From Sepioteuthis lessoniana (lineage: Eukaryota > Mollusca > Cephalopoda > Myopsida > Loliginidae), in assembly GCA_963585895.1 (NCBI GenBank), contig OY757911.1:90805147-90869146 (forward strand): DNA of 64,000 nucleotides, written 5' to 3'. The position numbers and the translations under genes are program-made. The notes below the pieces were generated by a model. That model made no database searches, was not told the DNA's origin, and saw nothing but the letters and a program-made list of their open reading frames with translations. Of this stretch, positions 1-11,119 are shown piece by piece. Position 1 is the stretch's first letter. Each line of letters starts with the position of its first letter.

Positions 1-128
1 AGTTTGTATCTAGCAGTGAATTTTCTGAGAATGTGATTAAGTGGCACCATCGCTATTACAATCAGTAATAGTGATAGTGCACGTCTCTGAAATATGCCTA
101 TCTGGATCTTTACCTCTGCTTAGCTTAG

Positions 129-358
129 GGGGTGTCCTCGTGGTGTAATGGTTAAAGCGATGGACTGCGGAATTGTGGTATGCGAGTTCGTACTCGCGCT
201 ATTACATTCACTTTCGGGCAAATACCCTTGGGAAAGGTATGAGCCCCCTTATCCTCCCAGCTATGGGTTAAATAGTACCACTACTGTTCTTCTAGGAGAA
301 TGGGTTTGGCATTAAATAACCTATAAAGGTTGATATGCCATTAAACAAAGAAACCAAA
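129..358 (+). repeat. tRNA-derived SINE, family B
   Basis: A Pol III type 2 promoter is visible: box A in GTGGTGTAATGGTTAAAGCG and box B in GCGAGTTCGTACTCGCG. The body runs through CCCTTGGGAAAGGTATGAG and ends in the tail GGTTGATATGCCATTAAAC followed by an A/C-rich run. The same unit recurs near 9.4, 17.7, 18.9, 27.0, 28.1 and 29.0 kb. This copy is essentially full length. Confidence 0.85.
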
Positions 359-359
359 C

Positions 360-850
360 CAAATCTGCTAAGTTTTTCCTTCAACTGTCAATTCCACTCT
401 CCAGGTTTTCATGGTCTTCTCGATAAACTGTTTGACTTCGTCGCGTATTTTATACATTTTGAGACAGTGTAATATCCAACTTTGGGGGACCATATCGTAA
501 GCCTCTTTGTTGTCAACGGGCCATAGCAAGATTTTTCCGTCTCGTTTTACTCTCGTTGACGATATTTTAATTTATATATAGTTCTCATGTGCCTCTGGTT
601 TCCTTGCCACGTCTTTTTTGTTCCTCGGGGAACATTCAACGGTTTACCAATGAGTAGTAGATCTCCTCCCTAATTTGTGCCGTTAGTATTTTCCACATCA
701 TCGGTAGCCACATTATAGGTCGATAGTGGTTTTGGGAGGTTCCTTTGAGGGGGGATCCGTATGGATCAGGGTGGTCTTCCCTTTGGTCATCTATTCGGGT
801 ATCTCAGTTTTCTCTATGCATTTATTCATTTCGGTATCATCGTTATTATT
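360..850 (-). pseudogene. RLE-type (R2-like) LINE, reverse transcriptase fingers/palm relic
   Basis: Read on the minus strand, this stretch translates in pieces to the RT of a non-LTR retrotransposon of the restriction-like-endonuclease class. Recognisable parts are MTKGKTTLI, then a decayed match to the region that normally reads NYRPI, then DNKEAYDMVPQSWI (the catalytic palm motif A region, with D present) and the following KMYKIRDEVKQF. Frameshifts and stops break it, and the frame ends in a stop at about 374. It lies directly downstream of the SINE B tail and ends at a TA/TG microsatellite. It is one of several fragments of the same family in the window (6.7-8.2, 18-21, 41, 47 and 56-57 kb). 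Family assignment rests on recalled motif resemblance, not a search. Confidence 0.7.
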
Positions 851-864
851 TTTCTATTCTGGAA

Positions 865-865
<1 letters not shown>

Positions 866-918
<53 letters not shown>

Positions 919-920
919 AT
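866..920. repeat. (TA)n(TG)n compound microsatellite
   Basis: About 26 bases of alternating TA pass straight into about 27 bases of TG. Short open frames across it are products of the repeat. Confidence 0.97.
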
Positions 921-1459
921 GCTTTACAAAGAACTCTCAGGAAAATGTGTAACGGGAAAGTATCAAGTCAAAGTTATAACATGCAAACAGGTTTAAAATT
1001 TTTCGCCATTATACACAATGAATGCACAAAATAGCAGATAGGAATCAGAATACTTGATCATACATAGACAAACCTCTAAAGACCAAAGGGACGGGAGTTC
1101 GAATCTTGCCAAGAGTTCACTATGTATTTCCGAACCACTTGATTAACTAATGAAGGACTGACTTGTTGCAACAAAAAGCCGCAGAAATTAAAAAGAAAGA
1201 AACGGTAATAAGAAAAAAAATAACAGTTTACAATTGTTCCTCAAATAATTCAAGGTGAATGTATTTGTGGACAAAAGGTTTTTCCCGGGAAGTCTATCTT
1301 AACTCGACTGCCGCATTATCAATTTGGCCACGGAGACCACCAGTAAATTCTTTTAAAATGTACATAAAATTATTTCTTATTTGTCCCCCGACTGTCAAAT
1401 ACACCACTATATCTTTCATTTTCATACAATATAAGTATCAGGAGTAATTCTTCCAATAT
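921..1459. other. No recognised gene
   Basis: AT-rich sequence with many stops in all frames. The only item seen is a box-B-like GGGAGTTCGAATCTTGCC near 1091, which may be the end of a decayed tRNA-like SINE. Nothing else could be supported. Confidence 0.5.
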
Positions 1460-1465
1460 GTAGTC

Positions 1466-1782
1466 GTGTCATTACTATTGTGTAGTTGCATCACATGGAC
1501 TTTAACAGATCGGCAGAAAAAAGTTAGATGGAAACTACATAAGGATGCTGCATGCTGCATTGTACAAATTCTGGTTCCAGAACCCTTCAAAATAGCCGAG
1601 GAACGGCCACTTATCACCCATCTCACAAACTGTCGGAGTAAGACGATAAATACATGCTGGGTTCTGCTGGAGAAGTAGAGACGAACCCATAACCGATGTT
1701 ATTGTGGACTCGACACACCAGCAAGGATTTACATTATTCTCCTCTACGCAGATGCAGTCTAGAGGACTTACCAAGAGCAGTG

Positions 1783-1837
<55 letters not shown>

Positions 1838-1902
1838 TTAAGGGAATTAATCCTGTTTGCACAATTTGATGATGCTGATGTTGCTGCTGCTGCTGATGAT
1901 GA
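1466..1902 (+). pseudogene. RTE-like LINE, 3' end of ORF2, with (AG)n expansion
   Basis: The first part translates as a decayed form of the post-RT region of an RTE-like LINE: CSCITWTLTDRQKKVRWKLHKD corresponds to the family region that normally follows the thumb. The next 200 bp match, in changing frames, the C-terminal segment also seen at 8.5, 13.8, 43.9, 55.6 and 61.1 kb. The coding remnant is interrupted at 1788-1833 by an (AG)n microsatellite exactly where the family encodes an Arg-Glu run. The end is a GATGATGCTGATG-type triplet tail (1867-1902), as expected of RTE elements. No intact frame. Confidence 0.75.
1788..1833. repeat. (AG)n microsatellite
   Basis: An uninterrupted AG run inside the RTE-like LINE tail; see the finding on repeat birth at a homologous LINE position. 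Confidence 0.97.
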
Positions 1903-2014
1903 ATAGTAATATATTAAATTTTTGAAGCATAATCAGTCTTTTAAATTTTTCGATTAATAGTTCTTTTATCTTAATTTCAGTAGCTTTTTGGCTTTGGTAA
2001 ATAATTTTGGTTGT

Positions 2015-3243
2015 CTGACAGTTTGGTTTGATTGGGTCGGGTTTTAAGGCATACAAACCATTGTAGGTTATTTATGGCAAATTCCATTTATACATGTATC
2101 TTAAATATATGAGTAAGTCAAGTTGGCGACCTTAGTCGAGGGTGACCAGAAGGCTCCCTTTTCAATAGCTACTACACCGAAGTGTAGGGGAGGGTGCTAC
2201 TCCTTTCCCTGGATTGCTCCATTTTACCCTTGATACGTACCTTATATTGCTGAGTGTTAAGCAAGGAGGTATCAAGTACCATTTTTAAAAGTCTTTGGGA
2301 CTGAACCCAGGTCTCCCGGACCATTGGCGAACACTCAACCCACTAGGCCAAAGAGCCGGTTGAACTGTAAACATATTTTGTTGATAACATTTTTAAATGA
2401 GCCTTACAAACAATTAAATGATTTCATGAATTTCAATCTAACAAAAATAATTCTTTTTACTATTAAGCATTTGTTTGCACACCGTTAAATGAATATACAT
2501 ATGATTTGTAAGTTAATAGCTTGTAGGTAATTTCACCCTCAAATGAGTCAGAACTAATTCGTTTGAACATTACCGTTGCCTTTAATTCAATACAGTTAGA
2601 TGATTTTAATTATTGCTATCTAACTCAAATAATTAATATTAATCCTTTGTCTGAAGACAGTGAAGTGGTTACAAGTATTGCTATGTGACTAATTATTCTA
2701 TTCAATACTGTTCATTTATTTGCACACAGTCAAATGGTTTCAAGTATTGTTATGTAATACCAATAGTTCCGTTTAAACACACACTTTAAGAGTTTCAAGT
2801 AGTGCTATTTAACTCAAATAATTCTATTCAACATTACTCATTTGTTTGCACACAGTTAAATGGCTCCAAGTATTGCTATGTATAACTAACAATTCAAGTA
2901 TATATCAGTCATTTGTTTACACGCAGTTAAATGCTCAAAGAGTTCTCATAATTCAATTTAACATAAGACATTCGTTTGCACACAGTTTAAATGTCAAACA
3001 ATATTATTTGACACGTGGATTGGACACTAACAGGTGCTTCCACCTCGGGCCAGTGTCAACCTTGGACCAATAGCAATAAAGAGGTATTCTATATTCCCTA
3101 AAGCTCCGAGGTTGGAGCCCCGTCATTAGATAGTTTAATGCCATATCCGGGACATACGTTGGGTGGTGGTTTTTCCCTTCTGCAGAGATGGAGATGGTGT
3201 ATTCTACAGCCCCAGCCGACTGGGCTAGGTGCCTCACGTAGTA
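2015..3243 (-). repeat. Family D repeat, long copy with subrepeats, split by a SINE A
   Basis: On the plus strand it opens with the reverse of the shared tail (near 2041, GGCATACAAACCATTGTAGG), passes through at least six degenerate ~65 bp subrepeats centred on TTTGCACACAGTTAAATGG (2461-3000), and ends in the conserved block running from GGACACTAACAGGTGC to CAGCCGACTGGGCTA. Its true 3' end is at low coordinates, judged by the tail shared with SINE B. A minus-strand SINE A sits inside it at about 2115-2365. No coding potential. Confidence 0.75.
2115..2365 (-). repeat. tRNA-derived SINE, family A, inserted in a D repeat
   Basis: On the minus strand the unit reads a box A region (TGGCCTAGTGGGTTGAGTG), box B near 2315 (GGTTCAGTCCC), then the family body with ATGGTACTTGATACCTCC and the end matching GACTAAGGTCGCC. 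It lies between two parts of a D repeat, so it is the younger insertion. Confidence 0.8.
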
Positions 3244-3249
3244 GAATGG

Positions 3250-4189
3250 TTATCAAGCAAAGCTAAAAAGTTATTACAATTGATTTTGATTCTCACCGGG
3301 TGCCCTGGACTTCTGGTATAAGTCAGTTGCTTTTTATCGCAATTTGACAGCTGTGTTAAGAAACAAAATTAGAATGAAACACATTTTTTTGTTATTTCAT
3401 GATCAGAATATTGTCTTCATTTTGATGGGGTTTAATTTAACGTGTTGGTGGATGCATTCTTCGGTATTCCTCAGGATTATATTGAATTTGGTCTTTAGAA
3501 TCTGCTTAGTACGTTATTCTTCGTGTCAGTCGAAAGTTTCTGTTAAACATAGCGAAGATAAAGACAACCATTTGAATAATTTTTGGGGAATAATTAAAAA
3601 ATATTTCGAATGAAGAGTAGTCAAATTTTATTCATTTTTCAAACATTATGGGAGACATTGAATTTCAAAAAAATATCTTGTGAACTGACATTAGGTTCGC
3701 AAAACTTTTTGTAACTAGATGTAACTTATATTGCCCGCTTTTTCTTCAATATTTCAAGAGGTGAGTGGGAAAACACACGCACACATACATAAACAGGCAT
3801 AATGTATATGTATGTGTGTATTTACGTGTGTGTGTGTGTGTGTGAGAAAGAGAGAGTTTTATTTGAAAGAGTATTTAATACCAGTATATTTAATACCAGA
3901 GACATTTGACCTTTAGGTGGATTCCTGTTGTCGGGCTTGAGTTAGGAGACATTATAATGATGTTCGGGGCAGAACCAAGACGCAATTTTGTTTTCCTCGC
4001 ATAAATTAGGAGATCTGTATCTCCTCCCAAAATCTCACCGAGACACTCAAGAGAGAAAGAGTACGTTTTGCATTATATTTGCAATTATTACTTTTATGCC
4101 GAGCGATTAACCTTTTATGGTTTTGTTCTTAATCAGATTCGCTTATCAATTAATTATCAAAATCGGTGGGAAGTCTGAACGAAGCTTCA
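3250..4189. other. No recognised gene
   Basis: AT-rich sequence. The open frame at 3344-3613 encodes a hydrophobic, low-complexity product and shows no family. A short TG run lies near 3826. Nothing else could be supported. Confidence 0.5.
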
Positions 4190-4738
4190 AAATAATCAAG
4201 TGGAAAGAAAGAAGGAAAGAAAAATGAAAGAAAAGCAGAATAAAAAAAAAGAAAGAAAGAAAGAAAAATGAAAGAAAAGCAGAATAAAAAGAAAGAAAGA
4301 AAGAAAGAAAAATGAAAGAAAAGCGAAATAAAAAGAAAGAAAGAAAGAAAGGGGGAATAGCCAAACGAAAGGAAGATATTAAATGCATAGAGCAGACAAA
4401 GAGATTGTCTCAGTAAAAATGGAAAGAAACAGTGAAAGAAAGAAAGAAAGAAAGAGAGAAAGAAAGAAAGAAAGACATTATATACCTCGAATAAAAAACT
4501 GAAAGAAACACTGAAAGTATATATGAGAAAGAAAGAAAGAAAAAAAAAAGAAAGAAAAGTCAACTGAAAGAAACATGTTAAATACATTGAGCTGACAAAG
4601 AGATGGTCTTCGTAAAAAGGGAAAGAAACTGTAAAAATAAACATGTAAAAGAAAGAAAGAAAAATGAAAGAAAGAATGACAGGAAGAAAGACATATACCT
4701 AGAAAAATAGAAAGAAACAGTGAAAGTTTATATGAATT

Positions 4739-4769
<31 letters not shown>

Positions 4770-5845
4770 AATGATGGAAGGAAGAAAGACTGAAAGAAGG
4801 AATAACTGAATGAAAGAAAAGCATAGAATACATTGTGCAGACAAAGATATTGTTTAAAAAGAAAAAGAAATAGTGAAACTATATATGCAAAAGACAGACA
4901 GACAGAAAGAAAGAAAGAAAGAACGGTTGGTTCGGTTTGGTTTTATGGCATATCGATTATTGTAGGTTATATAATTCCAAATCCATTTTTATACATATAA
5001 ACAGTTCTATTTCAAATAATTCAGTTTAGCATAAGTACACTGTTTAGTTCTATTTAACATATAGATAGGACCCTATCAGGTGCAACCACTCCGGGCCAGA
5101 GTGGACCTTGGAGTGATAGCAATGAAGGGGTACACTGCATTCTCCAAACCTCAAGAATTACTGGAGCCTCTCCATCAGATTGTTTAGTGTCATATCCTAG
5201 ACACACGTTGGGTGAGTCTAACCCCTCTACAGAGATGCAGTCGGTGTGTTCAGCTGCCCGAACCGACTGGGGTAGAGAAAGAACGAAAGGAATACATTAT
5301 ATGCCTCAAATAAACAAAAAATAGAAAGAAACAAAGACAGTATATATGTGAAAGAAAGAAAGAAAGAAAGAAGAAAAGTAGAAAGAACGAAAGAAAGACA
5401 TTAAATACAAAGAGCAAAGAGATGATCTTAGTAAAAGGGACAGAAATGGTGAAAGTAGATACACAAAAGAAAGAAAGACAAACAGAAAGAAAGAAAGAAA
5501 GAAAGAAAGAATGACTGAACAAAACAAAGACATTATATGCATAGAACAAAGAAATGGTCTTTGTAAAAAGAGATGAAATAATGAATGTAGAAAGAAAGAA
5601 AGAAAGAAAGAAAGAACTAAATGAAAGAAAGATATATGCTTACGTGAGAAAAAGAAAAAAAAAATAGTGATTGTATATATGCGAAAGAAAGAAAGATCGA
5701 AGGAATGAACGAAGAAAGACATTATACGAGCAGAGCAGAAAAAGACATGATGTTAGTAAAAAAGAAAGAGAAAATGTATATACAAGAAAGAAAGAAAAAG
5801 AAAGAAATCTATCAAAAGAAACCAAAAATGACAGAGGTATCAATA
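4190..5845. repeat. Purine-rich GAAA satellite with higher-order structure
   Basis: About 1.3 kb of nearly pure purine strand, dominated by GAAA, is interrupted by a D repeat at 4924-5276. Between the GAAA runs lie two recurring 40-60 bp cores. Core X contains ACAAAGAGATGGTCTT-like sequence near 4398, 4597, 4840, 5415, 5545 and 5735. Core Y contains CAGTGAAAGTATATATG-like sequence near 4500, 4715, 5335 and 5665. They mostly alternate. Long Phe/Ser-rich frames on the minus strand here are artefacts of the repeat. Confidence 0.85.
4924..5276 (-). repeat. Family D repeat inserted in the purine satellite
   Basis: A short D copy with only one or two subrepeats. On the plus strand it opens with GGTTTTATGGCATATCGATT (reverse of the shared 3' tail) and ends in CCGAACCGACTGGGGTAGA. 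GAAA satellite lies on both sides, so the insertion post-dates the satellite array. Confidence 0.8.
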
Positions 5846-5899
5846 AAGTTAGAAATGATTACAAGATATGATTAAAAAGACAGGGCATATATTTACTAT

Positions 5900-6000
5900 G
5901 TTCAGTTTGACAAGTGTAAAGAACCTTGTGAGAATCGAACCCCCGACAGGAGTTATGGAGGTCGGGACGAGCTTGCTATGCATTATTCACCGTGAAGTCA
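5900..6000 (-). repeat. Possible tRNA-like SINE remnant
   Basis: The minus strand carries a good box B (GGGGTTCGATTCTCAC) near 5930-5945, but no clear box A or tRNA cloverleaf could be drawn. It is probably the head of a decayed SINE and not a tRNA gene. Confidence 0.4.
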
Positions 6001-6705
6001 CTGAGAGGGGACTTATATAAAAACAGACAGCCAAATAAAAAAAAAAACCCTAAAAAAGAACAACAACACAAAAACAGCAACAACAAAGGAAAACAAATAA
6101 GAAACACAGGAACGAAAGAAGCTATGAATTTTAGGGGATATGTGATTTTCCCGCTCCCCTACACTTTTTTTCCTCATTATATGAAGAAAGAAATAAGCGT
6201 TCTCAGTATCAAAAGTAAATTAAAATAGAAAATAGTCGGTCGGCTAATGATAAGAAATGCTTGGATTAAGTAGAAGAGACAGAAAGAAAGAAAGAAAGAA
6301 GGCAAAAACAACTTGTAAATGGAATAAAACAAACAAAAAACAAACAAAAAAAAAAAAAGATAAAGGGAATGGAACAAAAACAAAATGCAAGAAAGTGAAA
6401 TCAGAGAAATTCGTATGGGGTGTAATTTATTAATTTTTAAGAAATACCGAATGAAATGGAAAGTGTCAAGTCTCTTCCAGAACATGGACGATTATACCTC
6501 TCCACTGCTTTTCTTTATCAGCAAAGTGAGCATTAAGGAGGGCAAGAAAACATTTCAAACCTTTATAATCTCATGGTCCCTTTGATTTGAAATATTTCCA
6601 AGCAGCCTCGTTTCCCTCGTTCCTCCTCTTGGATCATTTTGACCTTGAGACATAGTCGCAGTGCAATGTGTATACTTTTTCTATGTTGGGAAGGAGAAAT
6701 GCTGC
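6001..6705. other. No recognised gene, A-rich
   Basis: A-rich and GAAA-containing sequence, including an A run near 6350. The Lys/Asn-rich and Phe/Leu-rich frames on either strand are low-complexity and match no family I know. Confidence 0.5.
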
Positions 6706-6709
6706 TATT

Positions 6710-8165
6710 ATTTAACTTCTTTTGAGTTTTGGTGGTTTTTCGCTGGAGTCTGGGAGACAGTAAGTCTTATCATGTCTCCCGAACTCTTCTAAGTATTCTA
6801 ACCGATCTCAACAATGCTGTGTTCTGTAAGGTTTCTATTCTTCCTTTGATTTCCAATTCCAATAATCTTTTTTTTCTAAGCCGTTGGGGATTGTTTCTTG
6901 TGCGCCTGCTATTACTGGTATCACCGTCATTTCTACCGCTTTTTCAGTTCTTTGGTCTAAGTATTTGTCTATTATTTTCTATCTATCTATTTTTACTCTG
7001 TTATCTGCTGGAACAGCAAGATCCACCCCATGAAAAATGTTTCCCTCTAAATTAACATTGTGTCAACCCTTCTGACCATGATTGAGTGACCTGTTGGCAT
7101 CTTAAAATCCCAAAGAACTTTATGCATCTCATTTTCTATAACAAATTCTGGTTTGTCCACATATCATTTGTTAGTATGTTCAAATTTCAATCTCTTGCAA
7201 ATTCCCAGTGGATCATCTTTCCCACCCAGTCGAGCATAGTCTTGTTCTCCGTTTGTGCCTGTTCACCACATTCTCTTATTAACCGTTTCATCTCTTTCTT
7301 CACAAAACCTACACTTGAAATTTTTCTGCGTATTATTAATTTTCGTTTTGTTACAATTAGTCCTTATAGTATTATTTTGTACTGGGATTCAGTTCCTCTC
7401 TTGATATTTCTCCCTTTTTGCCATGTCCAGGTCATCTCGTGTGCAATCTACTCAATTTGTTACTTGAAGTATCCATACAGTTGTTTTTCCCCCGATTTCT
7501 GTTTGTTGTTTGTTGTTTTACTGTTTCTCCTAAGGTTAACGTTGCTGCTATTACCTGCAGTAATTAATATTTCTTTGCACTTTTTTCTGTTGTCCTTGAG
7601 TCCTCGAATTGTTGTATTTACGCAGTCCTTAATGTTGGCGATACCTTTTTTGACACATATAGTCTCTGTTATCTCTTAAGTGTAAGGTCTTGTTCATAAT
7701 CCTTAATTTCATTGTCCTTTGGTTTATCTATCTAAATATCTCCTTTAGTCAAAAATGGTACAGAGAATCTTACAGCTGGGAACTGCCCAGGTGTTTATTC
7801 TTTTGATGAGATTTCTGCTGCAGAGCTTGGTTTCGAGTTTTCTTTTTCTTTTGAGGTACTCTTTTCTTATTTTTTCTTCCATCTCTGTTTAGATGGTATC
7901 TGCTTCCAATATTCCCGAGTACTTGTAATTTTCTTTGTCTCCACGTGTTCTGATACTTTTCTGATTCTTTTGATTTAATTCTTTAGTTGTTTCTCTTTTA
8001 TCCTTTTTCATTATGAGCATGGCACATTTTTCAGCGCCAAATTCCATTCCTATATCTTGGCTGTATATTCTTATTGTTCGCATCAGGGTTTTCTGCTCTT
8101 TATTGTTTTTGGCAAATATCTTGGTATCATCCATATGCATTAGATTGTTAATCTTTTTCTGGGAT
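6710..8165 (-). pseudogene. RLE-type (R2-like) LINE, RT catalytic core to C-terminal endonuclease
   Basis: Minus-strand relic of a non-LTR retrotransposon whose C-terminus carries a restriction-like endonuclease. The frame at 7889-8140 contains MHMDDTKIFAKN (RT motif C, DD present), followed by EFGAEKCAMLIMKK and YKYSGILEADTI, typical of the RT thumb entry of this class. Lower coordinates correspond to the endonuclease and the conserved C-terminal stretch, decayed by frameshifts. The 5' part is missing, as usual for truncated LINE copies. A SINE A begins right at its upstream edge. No catalytic activity can be expected. Confidence 0.75.
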
Positions 8166-8167
8166 TT

Positions 8168-8422
8168 TGTAAACCTATTGCCCCTTTGTTCGCCAATGGT
8201 CCGGGAGACCTGGATTCAATCACAGGTCGCGTTATACCAAAGACTTTAAAAATGGTACTTGATACCTTCTTGCTTAACACTCAGCAATATAAGGTACGTA
8301 TCAAGGGTAAAGTGGAGCAATCTAGGGAAAGGAGTAGCGCCCTCCTCTACACCTCGGTGTAGTAGCTATTGAAAAGGGAGCCTTCTGGTCGCCCTCGACG
8401 AAGGTCGCCAACTTTACTTACT
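8168..8422 (+). repeat. tRNA-derived SINE, family A
   Basis: Head with TTTGTTCGCCAATGGTCCGG and box B GGATTCAATCACAGG, body with ATGGTACTTGATACCTTC, and the standard end CCTCGACGAAGGTCGCCAAC. The head-proximal bases are partly degraded. Confidence 0.85.
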
Positions 8423-8469
8423 TATTGCCCACTGTGCATTTCCTAAGTATATAATTGAGTGTATTCCTT

Positions 8470-8722
8470 GTCATCGTCATCTTGTCGTGCCATCAGCACG
8501 GATATCCCTGACCCTCTCACGCCACCTCCCCCGATCGTTCATCGAATCCGGTAGGTCCCCAGGGCTACACCCCGTATCCTCACAGAGCTGCTGTATGTAG
8601 GTTCGAGCTGGTCGACCTGCTTTTGCTCGGTCATGTGAAGGGGTCCATAGGAGTACATCACTTATGAACTCGTCCCTACTTCTCTAGCAGTGTCCTGTGT
8701 GCCTGGTTCGTCTAACTTGGAT
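8470..8722 (-). pseudogene. RTE-like LINE, 3' tail fragment
   Basis: Read on the minus strand this matches the C-terminal segment of the window's RTE-like LINEs (compare 43.9 kb: TYIQQLCEDTGCSP), with frameshifts. The 3' end, at low coordinates, carries TCATCGTCATC triplets. Only about 250 bp remain. Confidence 0.7.
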
Positions 8723-8724
8723 AG

Positions 8725-9384
8725 TTTTCGTGATGGGAGGGAGGTGGCCATACAGCTGCTGCTTTGTGGTGTATTGCCCCCAGGACTTGTTCAATATTGC
8801 TCACAGCATTCTTGTGTAGTTGCCGTTAAGCTTTTTCTCCAGCCGTTTAGCATCCATGTAGTGCATCCATATTATTGTAGCACTTTGCTGATAAGTGGTC
8901 AGTTTGACTTTGTTTAGACTGTACCTTGGTAAAAAGTAAAAGAATAAATACATAAAGAAATAAAACGACTCTGAATGTTTACAGACTTACAGTTAAGTTA
9001 CGCTGAAAGCAACAATTCCAGTCAGATTACCGTTAAGCTTGTTTAGTACTTAGATGGGTGACTACTTACATAAGTAACAGAAGGTACTGTAAGTAATTTA
9101 AGGCGTGTGCCAAAGCTAAGTAAATAACAGCAAATGATATCTAGGTGGTTAGCTAGCTGGGCTTCCGGGCCATTTTAGTGAGTATGATTTTCACATCATA
9201 CTTATGACCTTGTGCCAAACTAGGCTCAGCTTAATAAATAACAAGAGATACCTTATGTGCTTAGACGATTAACATCAGATGTCACTAACAACGTTGATAC
9301 CTTCAAGCACGAACATTGATCATTTCCATTGTGATCAAAATTTATTTTTTATCCTCCTTATTCTCCTTGAAGTAGATTAAATTA
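8725..9384. other. No recognised gene
   Basis: AT-rich, with no frame above 75 codons and no repeat I recognise. The motif GTAAGT occurs several times by chance. Confidence 0.45.
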
Positions 9385-9478
9385 TACGACTATTATTCTT
9401 CTACAAGGATGGCTTTGGTATTAAATAATCCACAAAAGTTGATATGCTATTAAACAAAGATACCTTACCAAATCGAAC
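9385..9478 (+). repeat. SINE B, 3' fragment
   Basis: Only the last ~95 bp of the SINE B unit remain, ending in GTTGATATGCTATTAAAC. Confidence 0.7.
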
Positions 9479-9744
9479 AAATTACAAAAATAAACACAAT
9501 CTTAAAAAATATAGTGAAAATTACTTTGACATATGTTACGCATATTTATTTTTGTCTTCTGTTTTAATTATAATTATAATAATTATAATAGAGTGATTGA
9601 TTAATTTTAATGGCGTGTCACCCTCTTGGGAATTATTTTTGCCTGGAGGTTTACGGAATTGCATTCATTGAAGGTTGAAATTTCTATTTTTTGTGAAGTT
9701 TTAACTCAAACATTTGTTTTGCACACGATTCTATCGAATACGAA

Positions 9745-10005
9745 AAATTTTGAAACAGATTTATTTGACCCAATAGATGGGATCCCAACAGGTACAACTG
9801 CATCGAATCAGAGTCGATCTGGGAGTAATAGAAATGAAATGGTACTCTAAACTTCCCAAATCTCCAGAACTGGAACCTCACCATCAGATATAGTATAGTG
9901 TCATACCTAGGATACCAATTTTTTGGTGGGAGGAGAGGTCTTAGAGCTCTTCAAGGAGATACCGTCAGCGTTCTTAGCCTCGCCAACAGGGTGAGGGAGA
10001 AATAG
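9745..10005 (-). repeat. Family D repeat, 5' part
   Basis: On the plus strand it reads from TTGACCCAATAGATGGGATC to the GCCAACAGGGTGAG end of the conserved D block. A SINE C remnant on the minus strand (CCTTCTCCTAGACTGG, about 10020-10100) follows. Confidence 0.65.
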
Positions 10006-10206
10006 AGAAATGATTTCTTGTGACCCTTTTCACTGTTTTAGATTCAAAATCTTCCTTCTCCTAGACTGGTTGTTCATTTCTAAAGCCATAGCGCCCAAGC
10101 TGACTTACTTTTTACCGAGAACTTAGGTTAGTGAATATGAAATTTTAAAAAATTACTTTAGCTAATAACTAAGTTCATTAAACGATGATTTCCATTTATT
10201 TTCGTT

Positions 10207-11050
10207 GGTTGGTTAGTTGGTTGGTTTTTATAGTATATCAATCCCTTCTGAGTTATTTAATACCAAATCCTATACACACATTCATACCTACATATATACA
10301 TATATATATACATATATGATTTGTTGGCGAATAGTTTTGAGGTAACTTTATCTTTAAACGAGTTGCTAGAGCTCATTTGTTTACTCATAGTTAAATGGTT
10401 GCAAGTATTGCTATCAAACACTTATAATTTTAGTATTAATAATTCGTTTGACGACACTTAAATGGTTTCAAGTATTGCGCAGGCCATTGGCCGAATGAGT
10501 AGAGTGTTCGCCAGTGGTCTGGGAGACCGGGGTTCAATCCCTGGTCGAGTCATACCAAAGACTGAAAAAAATGGTACTTGATGCCGCCTTGCTTAGCCCT
10601 CAGCACTATAAGGTAAGGATCAAAGGTAAAGTGGAGCAATCCAGGGAATGGAGTTGCGCCCTTTCTTACACCCCGGTGTGGTAGCCATTAAAAAGTCGCC
10701 AACTTTACGTACTACTTAATTCTACTTATCAAGTATTCCTGTGTAATACAAATAATTTGCACACAAGGCCAGAATAGTCATGGGAGCTCCGAAGACCAGA
10801 GTAGACTTGCTGTAACTCAGACCACAGTAAAAGTTCCCCAGCTAACGCTGGTGTGAAAAAATTCTGAAAAATAAGATAATAATCCTTAATAAAAAATTGA
10901 GCAATTCTATTTGATTCATAAATCACCATCAGATGTAGCATAGTGTCATACCTAGGATACCAATTTTTTGGTGGGAGGAGAGGTCTTAGACCTCTTCAAG
11001 GAGATACTGTCAGCATATTCTAGGCCCCGGATACTGGGTGAGGGAGAAAT
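10207..11050 (-). repeat. Family D repeat split by a SINE A
   Basis: Opens on the plus strand with GGTTTTTATAGTATATCAATCC and subrepeats with TTTACTCATAGTTAAATGG, is broken by a SINE A at about 10480-10715, then continues with the conserved block containing CACCATCAGATGTAGC. The conserved part near 10925-11030 closely matches 9885-10000. Confidence 0.65.
10480..10715 (+). repeat. tRNA-derived SINE, family A
   Basis: Good box A region (TGGCCGAATGAGTAGAGTG) and box B (GGTTCAATCCCTGGTCGAG), with the usual body and the end AAAAAGTCGCCAAC. A short piece before the end is missing. Confidence 0.85.
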
Positions 11051-11054
11051 AGAT

Positions 11055-11115
11055 TTCTTGTGACCTTTTTCACTGTTTTGGATTCAGAATCTTCCTTCTC
11101 CCAGACTGGTTGCTC
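11055..11115 (-). repeat. SINE C, 3' fragment
   Basis: Minus-strand remnant with CCTTCTCCCAGACTGGTTG, a signature of the SINE C body. Confidence 0.5.
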
Positions 11116-11119
11116 AACG

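Noticed and set aside
141-200. tRNA genes at SINE heads (129, 28990, 19272, 50750 and others)
   Set aside because: Boxes A and B are present but acceptor stems do not pair, and each is fused to a SINE body, so they are SINE promoters and not functional tRNA genes.
726-1034. Frames of 60-100 codons over the TA/TG microsatellite
   Set aside because: Ile-Tyr and Cys-Val runs come from the dinucleotide repeat; no protein features outside it.
4146-5843. Long Phe/Ser-rich frames on the minus strand (up to 164 codons)
   Set aside because: They are translations of (TTTC)n satellite DNA. Frames of any phase stay open there because the repeat lacks stops.
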